Made by a program: the position numbers and the translations under genes. Shown piece by piece: positions 56,777-63,718 of a stretch of 63,718 nucleotides of DNA (the first letter of the stretch is position 1; each line of letters starts with the position of its first letter). The DNA is taken from positions 1 through 63,718 of the forward strand of contig NZ_JAIMCB010000011.1 in assembly GCF_025499425.1 (NCBI RefSeq), in the 5' to 3' direction. Below the pieces are notes generated by a model, which saw nothing but the letters and a program-made list of their open reading frames with translations, did no database searches and was not told where the DNA came from. This DNA is from Acidiferrimicrobium sp. IK (GTDB lineage: Bacteria; Actinomycetota; Acidimicrobiia; Acidimicrobiales; Palsa-688).

Positions 56777-58252
56777 ATGGTGCAGTCGGATCCCCCACCG
56801 CCTCCTGCGGGAGCTGCTGGATTGTCGGTGATCTCTGGCGGGAGACGCGATTACCTGTACTTCAGCGGTCAGGCACTGCAAATGGTGCTGGCCGCAGTCG
56901 TAACGCCGTTGGTGACGCGTCTGATAGGCCCGAGCCAATTCGGGCGGGTCGCGGCTGCAATGGCGATCATGCAGATTCTGGTCTGTTTTGAAGGACTCGG
57001 CTTACAAGTGGGTGTCCAGCGACTCCACGCCGAAGGACCGGACGGCGACCGGCATGCCCGCAGCCTGCTGACCTTGGCGTCGGCTTCGGCTGCGGTGTTT
57101 ACCGCAGCGCTCGCGCTGAGCGCGTCGGCCTGGTCGAGTCCCCTCGGTTTCGGGCGGGACACCGGTGCGCTGCGCTTGGCTGTCATCTGGGGCGGGCTTT
57201 CGTCGGCGACTATCGTGTACCAAGCGCTATTACGTTCCCGGGACAAGGCGCTCCCGTTCGGCATCATCAGCATAGTGTCGGGGTTGGGCTCACAAATCGT
57301 CGGGCTGAGTCTTGTCGCAGTTATGGACGGCACCGCCGCCAATTATCTGCTAGGCATGGTAATCGGGCAGGCGGTCTCTCTGGCCATCTGCGCCGCCGTG
57401 GCTCCTCCGTTATTCGACGGCGTCCTCGACTACCGGCGGAACTTCCGGATCCTAGGATTTTGCCTACCGCTCATCCCTGCTCAAATTGCATTCTTTGTTC
57501 TTAACTCAAGCGACCGACTCGTGGTCCAAAGTCGCCTCGGTCCAACTGCTGTAGGCCGATACTCCCTCTCCTACAATATGGCAGCGACGGGAGCCACACT
57601 GTTGATGACGTTCAATCTTGTATGGTTGCCAGCGATATTTTCAGCGGTAGGCGAAGCCCGGTCCGAAATTCTGGAGAAGACGCGAGACTTCATGCTGCGC
57701 ATGGCGTCGCCGACGATGCTCGGTCTGGCGCTGGGGACACCGGCCGTGCTTCTCGTGTGGGCTCCCTCCACCTTCCACCCTGACGGCTTGGTTGCGACGA
57801 CCGTGCTGGTCGCGCTGACCACCCTGCCAGCACTCACGTACACATCGGAATACCGAGTACTGGTGGCTGCTGGCCGTACGGCGGCGGTGGCGGCCGCTAC
57901 CGGAATTTGCGCTGTGGTGAATGTGGTGTTGAACCTGTGGCTGGTCCCCGTGTTGGGCATCAACGGATCGGCTCTCGCGACGCTGGTGTCCTACGGCCTG
58001 CTTGCACTGGTGGCACACCTGTTCGCCAGGAGGGTGACCCGGCTACGACGAGTCCCAACTCGCCTGCTTGCGGTGACTGTCGGCTCGGCTTTGGTGGCGG
58101 CCGGCTCCGCTGTGCTGCCTCCAGGGGGACTGTGGTTCTTTGGACGGCTGGCGCTCGGCATGGCCTGCCTCGTCGCCCTACTGCTGGTGCTTCGAGACGG
58201 CAACCGACAAGCCGACATCGGACCGGTCGCTGGCAGCCTCCAGAAGCTGTGA
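56777..58252 (+). CDS. Wzx-type polysaccharide flippase (MATE/MVF superfamily)
   Basis: A 491-residue protein with 13-14 membrane helices. The start (YLYFSGQALQMVLAAVVTPL) and GPSQFGRVAAAMA are typical of O-antigen/teichoic-acid flippases, which move lipid-linked repeat units across the membrane. The middle (57430-57680) is lower in GC with codons rare in the flanking genes (for example ATA and TTA), a sign of transfer. Confidence 0.88.
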   Translation: MVQSDPPPPPAGAAGLSVISGGRRDYLYFSGQALQMVLAAVVTPLVTRLIGPSQFGRVAAAMAIMQILVCFEGLGLQVGVQRLHAEGPDGDRHARSLLTLASASAAVFTAALALSASAWSSPLGFGRDTGALRLAVIWGGLSSATIVYQALLRSRDKALPFGIISIVSGLGSQIVGLSLVAVMDGTAANYLLGMVIGQAVSLAICAAVAPPLFDGVLDYRRNFRILGFCLPLIPAQIAFFVLNSSDRLVVQSRLGPTAVGRYSLSYNMAATGATLLMTFNLVWLPAIFSAVGEARSEILEKTRDFMLRMASPTMLGLALGTPAVLLVWAPSTFHPDGLVATTVLVALTTLPALTYTSEYRVLVAAGRTAAVAAATGICAVVNVVLNLWLVPVLGINGSALATLVSYGLLALVAHLFARRVTRLRRVPTRLLAVTVGSALVAAGSAVLPPGGLWFFGRLALGMACLVALLLVLRDGNRQADIGPVAGSLQKL

Positions 58253-58291
58253 CGCCGTGCTGACGGGCGCCCAGGCGCATACCGCGGCGAT

Positions 58292-58307
58292 CGAGACTCC
58301 AGTCTCG
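58292..58307. promoter_or_regulatory. Perfect inverted repeat upstream of the SDR gene
   Basis: CGAGACT-CC-AGTCTCG, seven-base arms, ending 44 bases before ATG 58352. It could be an operator for a dimeric repressor or the end hairpin of the flippase mRNA. Confidence 0.4.
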
Positions 58308-58338
58308 GCTTGTCTGGACGCTCCCGCGCAGTGCTCAC

Positions 58339-58344
58339 TACGGT
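58339..58344 (+). promoter_or_regulatory. Putative -10 box, leaderless SDR-hydratase mRNA
   Basis: TACGGT ends seven bases before ATG 58352. Confidence 0.45.
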
Positions 58345-58351
58345 ACAGGCC

Positions 58352-59128
58352 ATGGAGATCCAGGGGAGTTCCGCAATCGTGACGGGCGGCGCCTCGGGGC
58401 TGGGTGAGGCGACGGTTCGCCTCCTAGCTCAAAGGGGCGCCCGGGTCGTTGTGCTGGACATGAACGACGAGAAGGGTGAGGCTCTCGCGAAGGAGACCGG
58501 TGGCGTTTTCGCTCGCGCCGACGTGACCAACACCGATGAGGTCATCGCGGCGGTGGAGGCCGCCAAGGAGATGGGCCCGCTGCGCTCGGTGGTCAACTGC
58601 GCCGGCATCGGTTGGGCGACTCGGACGATCGGCCGCGACGGGAGCTACGACTCCGCCCACGACCTCGAGGTATACAGGAAGGTCATCAACATCAACCTGG
58701 TCGGCACCTTCAACGTGGTCCGCCTGGCCGCCACGGCCATGAGCCAGAACGAGCCCCAGGCTGACAACGAACGTGGGGCGATCGTCAACGTGGCGTCGCT
58801 GGCTGCGTTCGACGGCCAAATCGGACAGGCCGCCTATTCGTCCTCCAAGGGCGGCGTGGTCGGGATGACCCTGCCGGTCGCCCGGGACCTGGCGGTGGTT
58901 GGCATCCGGGTCAACACCATCGCCCCCGGCCTCATCGACACGCCGATCTACGGCTTCGGCGGCAACGCCGAGGAGTTCAAGGCCAAGCTCAAGAAGGACG
59001 TCTTGTTCCCGGACCGGCTCGGCTACCCCTCCGAGTTCGCCAGCCTGGCCGTCGAACTGCTGACCAACAGCTACATGAACGCCGAGACCATCCGCTTCGA
59101 CGGCGGCGCCCGTCTGGCGCCGAAGTAG
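58352..59128 (+). CDS. SDR-family 3-hydroxyacyl-CoA dehydrogenase
   Basis: A 258-residue short-chain dehydrogenase: TGGASGLGEATVRLL for NAD, NCAGIG, catalytic Ser in NVASLAAF, and YSSSK (Tyr, Lys). The whole sequence looks like type 2 3-hydroxyacyl-CoA dehydrogenase (HSD17B10-like). ATG 58352 is chosen over an upstream in-frame GTG. It pairs with the enoyl-CoA hydratase two bases downstream, so the two give consecutive beta-oxidation steps. Confidence 0.92.
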   Translation: MEIQGSSAIVTGGASGLGEATVRLLAQRGARVVVLDMNDEKGEALAKETGGVFARADVTNTDEVIAAVEAAKEMGPLRSVVNCAGIGWATRTIGRDGSYDSAHDLEVYRKVININLVGTFNVVRLAATAMSQNEPQADNERGAIVNVASLAAFDGQIGQAAYSSSKGGVVGMTLPVARDLAVVGIRVNTIAPGLIDTPIYGFGGNAEEFKAKLKKDVLFPDRLGYPSEFASLAVELLTNSYMNAETIRFDGGARLAPK

Positions 59129-59130
59129 CC

Positions 59131-59898
59131 GTGGCTGCCGTCGAGTACCGCACCCAGGGCCACGTCGCCATCCTCACCATCAACCGCCCCGAGGCCCGCA
59201 ACGCCGTCAACGGTGACGTGGCCCGGGGCATCGAGGAGGGCATCGACCGCCTCGAGGACGACACCGACCTGTGGCTGGGTGTCATCACCGGCGTCCCGCC
59301 GGTCTTCTGCGCTGGCGCCGACCTGAAGGAGATCAACGCCGGCAACGGCGCCAGCCTCTCCACCAAGAAGGGTGGCTTCGGGGGCATCACCAAGCGGGAC
59401 AGGACCAAGCCGATCATCGCCGCCGTCGACGGGCCGGCTCTGGCCGGGGGCACCGAGGTGGTCCTCTCCTGCGACCTGGTCGTGGCTTCCACCACCGCCA
59501 CCTTCGGGATCCCCGAAGTCAAGCGCAGCCTGGTTGCCGGCGCCGGCGGCCTGTTCCGACTGGGTCGCAAGATTCCCTTCAACGTCGCGATGGAGTGCGC
59601 TTTGACCGGTGACCCGATCACCGCGGAGCGTGCCTATGGGTTCGGGCTGGTCAACGAGCTGGTCGAGCCGGGAACTGCACTCGAGGCCGCACTGAAGCTG
59701 GCCGGACGGATCGAGGCCAACGCGCCGGTCGCGGTGCGCGCCAGCCGCAAGGTCGTCCTCGAGGCGACCCACGCTTCTGACGAAGTGGGCTGGAGCTTGT
59801 CCGATGCTGGCATGGCCGAGGCCGTTTCCTCTGAGGATTTCAAAGAGGGCCTGACCGCTTTCATCGAGAAGCGGCCACCCAACTGGACCGGCCGCTGA
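59131..59898 (+). CDS. Enoyl-CoA hydratase (crotonase family)
   Basis: A 255-residue protein. The oxyanion hole is formed by FCAGADLKE and GPALAGGTEVVLSCD; the two catalytic Glu positions are kept in IPEVKRSL and VAMECALTG. It hydrates trans-2-enoyl-CoA. It starts at GTG 59131 right after the SDR gene. The pair interrupts the polysaccharide locus and is of ordinary high GC. Confidence 0.92.
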   Translation: MAAVEYRTQGHVAILTINRPEARNAVNGDVARGIEEGIDRLEDDTDLWLGVITGVPPVFCAGADLKEINAGNGASLSTKKGGFGGITKRDRTKPIIAAVDGPALAGGTEVVLSCDLVVASTTATFGIPEVKRSLVAGAGGLFRLGRKIPFNVAMECALTGDPITAERAYGFGLVNELVEPGTALEAALKLAGRIEANAPVAVRASRKVVLEATHASDEVGWSLSDAGMAEAVSSEDFKEGLTAFIEKRPPNWTGR

Positions 59899-59900
59899 TT

Positions 59901-59936
59901 GGATGATCCCGGCCGGGTTCCCGGTCGGGATCATCC
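59901..59936. terminator. Strong bidirectional hairpin
   Basis: Arms of 17 bases (GGATGATCCCGGCCGGG and its complement, one G-U pair) around a TT loop, placed between two convergent genes. No T-tract follows on the plus strand. Confidence 0.75.
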
Positions 59937-59940
59937 CCGG

Positions 59941-60993
59941 TCAGACCGCTCGCAGCACGCAGTCGATGTTGCGGTGCACCCAGATAAAGTTCCGGCCTAT
60001 TCGGTGGTCCTGCATCAGGTTGTACGCGATCTGACGGAGCCACACGAGTAGCAGTGTTGCCCCATTGTCAGCTCGGACATCGTCGCCGGCGAGACCGGCG
60101 GAGCGAAGGATCGCCTGTTCGTGGCTGAGCCAGGCCTGACCCTTGAGCAGGTCCGCGACGACTTCCCCCAACTCTCGATGCTGGGCTTGCATCCGGTCGT
60201 GCAGGAGGAGGTAGACGGTGTCATGCGCAGCTAGCTCCAAGTCTCCGGCCCACTCCCAGTCGACGATGCCGGAGACCGACCCGGAGACCGGTTCGGTGAG
60301 GACGTTCCCAAGCCAGTAATCGCCGTGAACCCAGCTCACTGACTCTGTTCGTCCTCCCCACGCGCCGCGCAAGCGTTGGCCGAGTCTCTCCATGGGCTCT
60401 TGTCGACGGGTCACGGACGCGACCGTCGCCAGGCGACGATCGATCCACTGGTCAAGGATCGGATCTTCGATCCGAAGGCGTCGATTCGTGCAGGCGTGCA
60501 GTGCAGTGATCGAGTTGCCGGCCTCGGCCAGAAGGCGCAGCCGTTCGGCGCTGCCCCGGGCGGCGCGACTGGCCTCGACACCCGGCAGCGCTCGTTCGAG
60601 AAACACCTCCTGCCCATCGATCGTTTCGGCCGCCAGCATTCGTGGCAGCAGCCCCACGAAGTCCTCGAGCGCAGGGATCGACCAGAGCTGGGCAAGTGCT
60701 GCCGCGGCGCGACGCTGGTTCAGCGCTCCCTGCAACGACGACGGCACTTTGAGAACGGCGATGGGATCACCGCCCGGCGGCCCGAGTTTGAGCACGGCAA
60801 CGCGCGTGCTGCTCATCAGTGCGGAGTGCACCACCCAGGTCGCTGGCTCGGGCAACTCGCTTTGGCCGCTTGCTCTGGCGATTACCGCCGGAGCGAGGCC
60901 CACCGCCCGCTTTAGGCGTCGACGGCCGCCAGCCCCACGCCAGGCACCGACAAGCGCGTCGAGAGCGCTCGTGCTCGCGTCCCGAGCCTTCAT
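59941..60993 (-). CDS. Aminoglycoside phosphotransferase (APH)-family kinase
   Basis: A 350-residue protein of the APH/choline-kinase fold: WVHGDYWLGNVL (catalytic Asp225 and the Asn) and VDWEWAGD (metal-binding Asp245). The N-lobe has KLGPPGGDPIAVLKVP with the Lys for ATP. The substrate is unknown; a sugar or a nucleotide-linked sugar is likely in this setting. ATG 60993 overlaps the upstream gene by four bases (ATGA); the frame continues far upstream but only as a shadow of that gene. Confidence 0.85.
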   Translation of the reverse strand: MKARDASTSALDALVGAWRGAGGRRRLKRAVGLAPAVIARASGQSELPEPATWVVHSALMSSTRVAVLKLGPPGGDPIAVLKVPSSLQGALNQRRAAAALAQLWSIPALEDFVGLLPRMLAAETIDGQEVFLERALPGVEASRAARGSAERLRLLAEAGNSITALHACTNRRLRIEDPILDQWIDRRLATVASVTRRQEPMERLGQRLRGAWGGRTESVSWVHGDYWLGNVLTEPVSGSVSGIVDWEWAGDLELAAHDTVYLLLHDRMQAQHRELGEVVADLLKGQAWLSHEQAILRSAGLAGDDVRADNGATLLLVWLRQIAYNLMQDHRIGRNFIWVHRNIDCVLRAV

Positions 60994-62378
60994 CGAGGCC
61001 GCTGCCCCGGCTGAGTCAGCGACCCTCGCTGCTCCGAACCATTCCGCTCGCTCTCCAGTAGGCCACCCGGCCCGTGTCGCCTTGAGCCGACCGGTCGGCG
61101 ACTGGCGACCATCATTTCCCAGAACCTGCTGAGGGCCTCCACGCGCATCTCGTCTTGTGACCGCTCGGCAGCGATCGTGGCCGCCTGGGGGAGGCGACGC
61201 GCAAGCTCCTGATACTGGCGTCGGGCTAGCGCGAGGTGTTCGGCGTTCTCGTCTGGGCGGCGGCCATGCGCTACATCGCTCGGCACGTCGAGTACGAGCA
61301 CCAAGGAGGGCGGCGGCACCGAGCGGGCCAGGAACCCGAAGAACACCCGCTTCAGCCGGGCATGCGGACCGCGAGGAGGTAGCAACGCGTCGTAGGAATG
61401 GCGATCGTGGATAACGGTTCGACCTCGGGCCTGGTGGTACAAGGCGGTGGCAGCCCTTCGCCATGCCTTCAGGGGCCGCAGGGCCGCGGCGATGACCGCC
61501 TTACCCAGCGAAACGGGCTCGTGCGCGTCTCCTTCCCCCTGCCAGAGCCCCATGTAAACCAGCCGGCACGGAATGGGCATCGCCGAGGCGAGCCCCTCAG
61601 CGAGCGTGGATTTGCCGGCACCGTCGGGTCCCAGGAGGGCGACGGTCGCTCCTCGGCCCTGACCGACGCGCTGAGCGTTGGCCGCGAGCCGGCGAATCCC
61701 TCGGCCGAGCGCGGCCGCCCGGGCCCGCACCGGCATCGCGGCGGTGGCCCGGCGGGAAAGCGCCTGGCCGGCGGCGACCAGTTCGTCCCAACGCCCTTCT
61801 TCCACGGCTTGGATCATTCGACAGGCGCCCCACCCGGGAGCGCTGCTGGCCGTGACGGCGCGTCCGATAGGGCCATCACCGCTTGCGGAGCCCGCGAGCG
61901 CTCCTAGCCGAGCCCGGTGCCGCTCCGCGACTGAGGCCTTGTCGATGACGCAATGGAGGAGGAGGAGCCAGAACTCGTCGTCGGGATCAGGCACCCAGAT
62001 CCCGTCGCGGAGCTGTCGGCGGCCCAGCACGCCCACCCCGACCGGTAGGCGCAGCGCTGGTCGGGTCCAGTTGGTCAGGAAGCTACCGCTTTGACCGAAC
62101 TCGATGTCGGACTCTATGTCTAGCTCGATCCACCGGTCGGTCGCCGGGTGGTAGCCAAGGTAGAGAAGGTGTCCACCCGCCCCCCAGCGTTGCAGTCGGA
62201 GGAATGACTGGCTTGCCAGCGCGTCGTCGAGCGCGGCATGGTCGCGGTGGGCAACCAGCAAGTCGACGTCGCCGTGAGGATCCGCCAAGGTCGCTTCGCC
62301 GCGCAAGAGGCACCAGTCGACTGCGTAGGTATCCAATGAGGCGAACGCCCCTTGCAGCATGGGGTGGATAACAGTCAT
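60990..62378 (-). CDS. Nucleotidyltransferase / thymidylate-kinase-like fusion protein
   Basis: A 462-residue two-domain protein. The first 150 residues resemble a minimal nucleotidyltransferase: LLRGEATLADPHGDVDLLV, with Asp37 and Asp39 as metal ligands and Asp87 in ELDIE as the third. Residues about 240-440 are a P-loop kinase: ALLGPDGAGKSTLAEGL (Walker A 250-258), a VIHDRHSYD motif and a lid-like RRPDENAEHLALARRQ. It is coupled to the APH gene. ATG 62378 is the start; the frame upstream is Pro/Ser/Arg-rich. This pairing is seen in some polysaccharide loci; the substrate is unknown. Confidence 0.8.
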   Translation of the reverse strand: MTVIHPMLQGAFASLDTYAVDWCLLRGEATLADPHGDVDLLVAHRDHAALDDALASQSFLRLQRWGAGGHLLYLGYHPATDRWIELDIESDIEFGQSGSFLTNWTRPALRLPVGVGVLGRRQLRDGIWVPDPDDEFWLLLLHCVIDKASVAERHRARLGALAGSASGDGPIGRAVTASSAPGWGACRMIQAVEEGRWDELVAAGQALSRRATAAMPVRARAAALGRGIRRLAANAQRVGQGRGATVALLGPDGAGKSTLAEGLASAMPIPCRLVYMGLWQGEGDAHEPVSLGKAVIAAALRPLKAWRRAATALYHQARGRTVIHDRHSYDALLPPRGPHARLKRVFFGFLARSVPPPSLVLVLDVPSDVAHGRRPDENAEHLALARRQYQELARRLPQAATIAAERSQDEMRVEALSRFWEMMVASRRPVGSRRHGPGGLLESERNGSEQRGSLTQPGQRPR

Positions 62379-62712
62379 CTGTAGGCTGGCCGCCGAGTCG
62401 CTGGCGGCATCCGCCCGTGCTGGTGCAGATCGTGGCCGGGCGAGCCTCGGAGCCCGACTGCCCCGTGCCTGCGGCGACGGACCGCTGGATGATGATGTGT
62501 GAAACCAGGGCACTCGGTCATTGTTGGCTCCAGTGCCATCTGAGCAACGTCGGACCGGCGCTGGTCCGGAAAGGCTACTCCGTTCGCACGGCCAGATAAG
62601 CCGGCCGGGCAGGTGCCGAGCCCGTACCCCGGTACCTGCGGGCTTCGTACTGGGCGGGCAGCCGTAGCCGGCCGAGGCAGCTGGTCGTTACTCGCAGCCG
62701 GCCGGCGGCAGC
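62379..62712. other. 334-base intergenic stretch
   Basis: Between the divergently oriented ends of the locus. It contains GC-rich CAGCCGGCCGGC-type short repeats (about 62620-62715) and no reading frame that I can support. Confidence 0.5.
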
Positions 62713-63718
62713 TCAGCTGGCTGCGAAGATGACGCCGACGGCGGTCGAAACATTGGCTGGACTGTCAGTTCCGACCGGTGAATACGCCGTGAGTGGTGCG
62801 AGCGACGGATCAGCTATGAACTCGTTGCCGTTGGCGGTGTCTTGAGCGACGAAGCCCGGGGTGGTGACGCCGGTCCCGGCGGTGTGCTCCTCCGAAGCCC
62901 CCCAGTACAGCTGCAACGAAGCTTTTCCGCTGGTCAGCCTCGGCCAGTAGATCGCTGATGACGCTGCGTTCGATCGCCCACCGCTGGCGACGACAGACCA
63001 ACTGCCATGGGGAGCGCCGGTGAAGGAGTCAGCGATCAGCTCGATCGGCAATGCCGTCGGGGCGCTATACGTCAACGTGATGTCGGCCGTCCCAGTCCGG
63101 GTGGCGGAGGTGTACCACACCTCGTAGCTCAACGTGTTGGCGGAGTCGACGAATCGGGTCGCCCGATGCCAGGTGCCTCCGTTGCCTCCGGAGACCGACT
63201 TTACCTCCACGCTGGTCGAGTGGAGTTGCATGCTGACAATTAGAAGGTCCCCGACCTTCTGTGGGGTGACGGCGATGGAACTGTTCCCGTCCGACTCGCT
63301 GTTGACCGGGAAGGAAGCGGCTTCGCTGAGCGCGGCCGGCGGGGGTGGGGGTGTGGTGGCGGTCCAGGTGACGGTGATGGGGGTGGAGGTGGCGGCGACG
63401 GGGTCGCCGCCTTGGGTGTCGATTCGTCCGACGTAGTTCTGGGTGGTCGCTGTGTTTTGTGTGACGGTGGTGGTGACGGTCGTGCCGGTTCCGACGTGGG
63501 CGAGCAGGGTGTTGGTGGTCGTGTCCACGATTGACAGCCCGTAGGGGGTGGGTCCGACGTCGGTGTTGGCGGTGGCGGTCAGGGTGACGGTCTGTCCGGC
63601 TTGGGGCGCCGTGGTGCTGGCGGCCAGCGTCACCGAGTATTGGGCTGTGTAGGTGAAGGTGTCGCTTGTGGTCGTAGCCGAGGTCTGGGTGGGGGTGGTC
63701 ACTGTGACGTTGACCGTG
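62713..63718 (-). CDS. Thr-rich secreted or surface protein, N-terminus off the window
   Basis: At least 335 residues; the frame is open through the right edge, so the start lies beyond it. The left part (toward the edge) has Ig-like/Big repeats full of Thr (VTLTATANTDVGPTPYGLS). After a Pro run comes a beta-rich domain of about 200 residues (from ALSEAASFPVNSESDGNSSI) that looks like a lectin or jelly-roll adhesin module. It is probably exported. Its nature beyond that is not clear. Confidence 0.7.
   Translation of the reverse strand, partial: TVNVTVTTPTQTSATTTSDTFTYTAQYSVTLAASTTAPQAGQTVTLTATANTDVGPTPYGLSIVDTTTNTLLAHVGTGTTVTTTVTQNTATTQNYVGRIDTQGGDPVAATSTPITVTWTATTPPPPPAALSEAASFPVNSESDGNSSIAVTPQKVGDLLIVSMQLHSTSVEVKSVSGGNGGTWHRATRFVDSANTLSYEVWYTSATRTGTADITLTYSAPTALPIELIADSFTGAPHGSWSVVASGGRSNAASSAIYWPRLTSGKASLQLYWGASEEHTAGTGVTTPGFVAQDTANGNEFIADPSLAPLTAYSPVGTDSPANVSTAVGVIFAAS

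Overview
The window is a high-GC, gene-dense actinobacterial chromosome segment with no phage, plasmid, IS element or CRISPR array. Several things point to the Actinobacteria, most likely class Acidimicrobiia or a near relative: an mce operon, mycothiol-type and acyl-CoA carboxylase epsilon genes, a CsbD / IF2-like coiled-coil pair, SCO6745-family proteins, and secreted repeats of the GYWLVASDGG type that are common in Acidimicrobiia. The class assignment is inference; a 16S or marker-gene search would settle it.

Layout. 0-2.6 kb: tail of an unknown gene, a CsbD-like / coiled-coil stress pair, tadA and a Nudix hydrolase. 2.8-9.8 kb: a six-gene mceA-F operon with every junction overlapping by 4 or fewer bases, but without yrbE permease or ATPase genes beside it. 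9.9-16.4 kb: a DUF3311 / sodium-solute symporter pair, a TIGR04053-like radical SAM protein, an endo/exonuclease-phosphatase fold protein, a STAS protein, a methyltransferase and a SCO6745-family protein. 16.6-20.2 kb: the conserved block tRNA-Ser, SRP RNA (ffs), dnaX, ybaB, recR. 20.2-37.6 kb: lipid and carbon metabolism (thiolase, methylmalonyl-CoA epimerase, biotin-dependent carboxylase beta and epsilon subunits, MeaA-type ethylmalonyl-CoA mutase) mixed with MetAP, an L,D-transpeptidase, a 5'-3' exonuclease, aat and transporters. 37.7-43.6 kb: methyltransferase, S51 peptidase, a truncated mshD, two cyclophilins, and lysC-asd.

43.6-62.4 kb is an exopolysaccharide / cell-surface locus: four glycosyltransferases, a NodB deacetylase, a CPBP protease, several orphan membrane proteins, two GH16 proteins, a CelD/BcsL-type acetyltransferase, a Wzx-type flippase and a coupled nucleotidyltransferase-kinase / APH-kinase pair. 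It is interrupted by an SDR / enoyl-CoA hydratase pair. Parts of it (about 51.4-53.7 and 56.5-57.7 kb) are visibly richer in A+T than the rest, which suggests a mosaic history. The right edge holds the end of a Thr-rich surface protein.

A window-wide signal is that many first genes of transcription units have a TANNNT hexamer ending 6-8 bases before the start codon and no Shine-Dalgarno sequence. This suggests widespread leaderless transcription. Many intergenic gaps carry short tandem repeats with periods of 16-21 bases.
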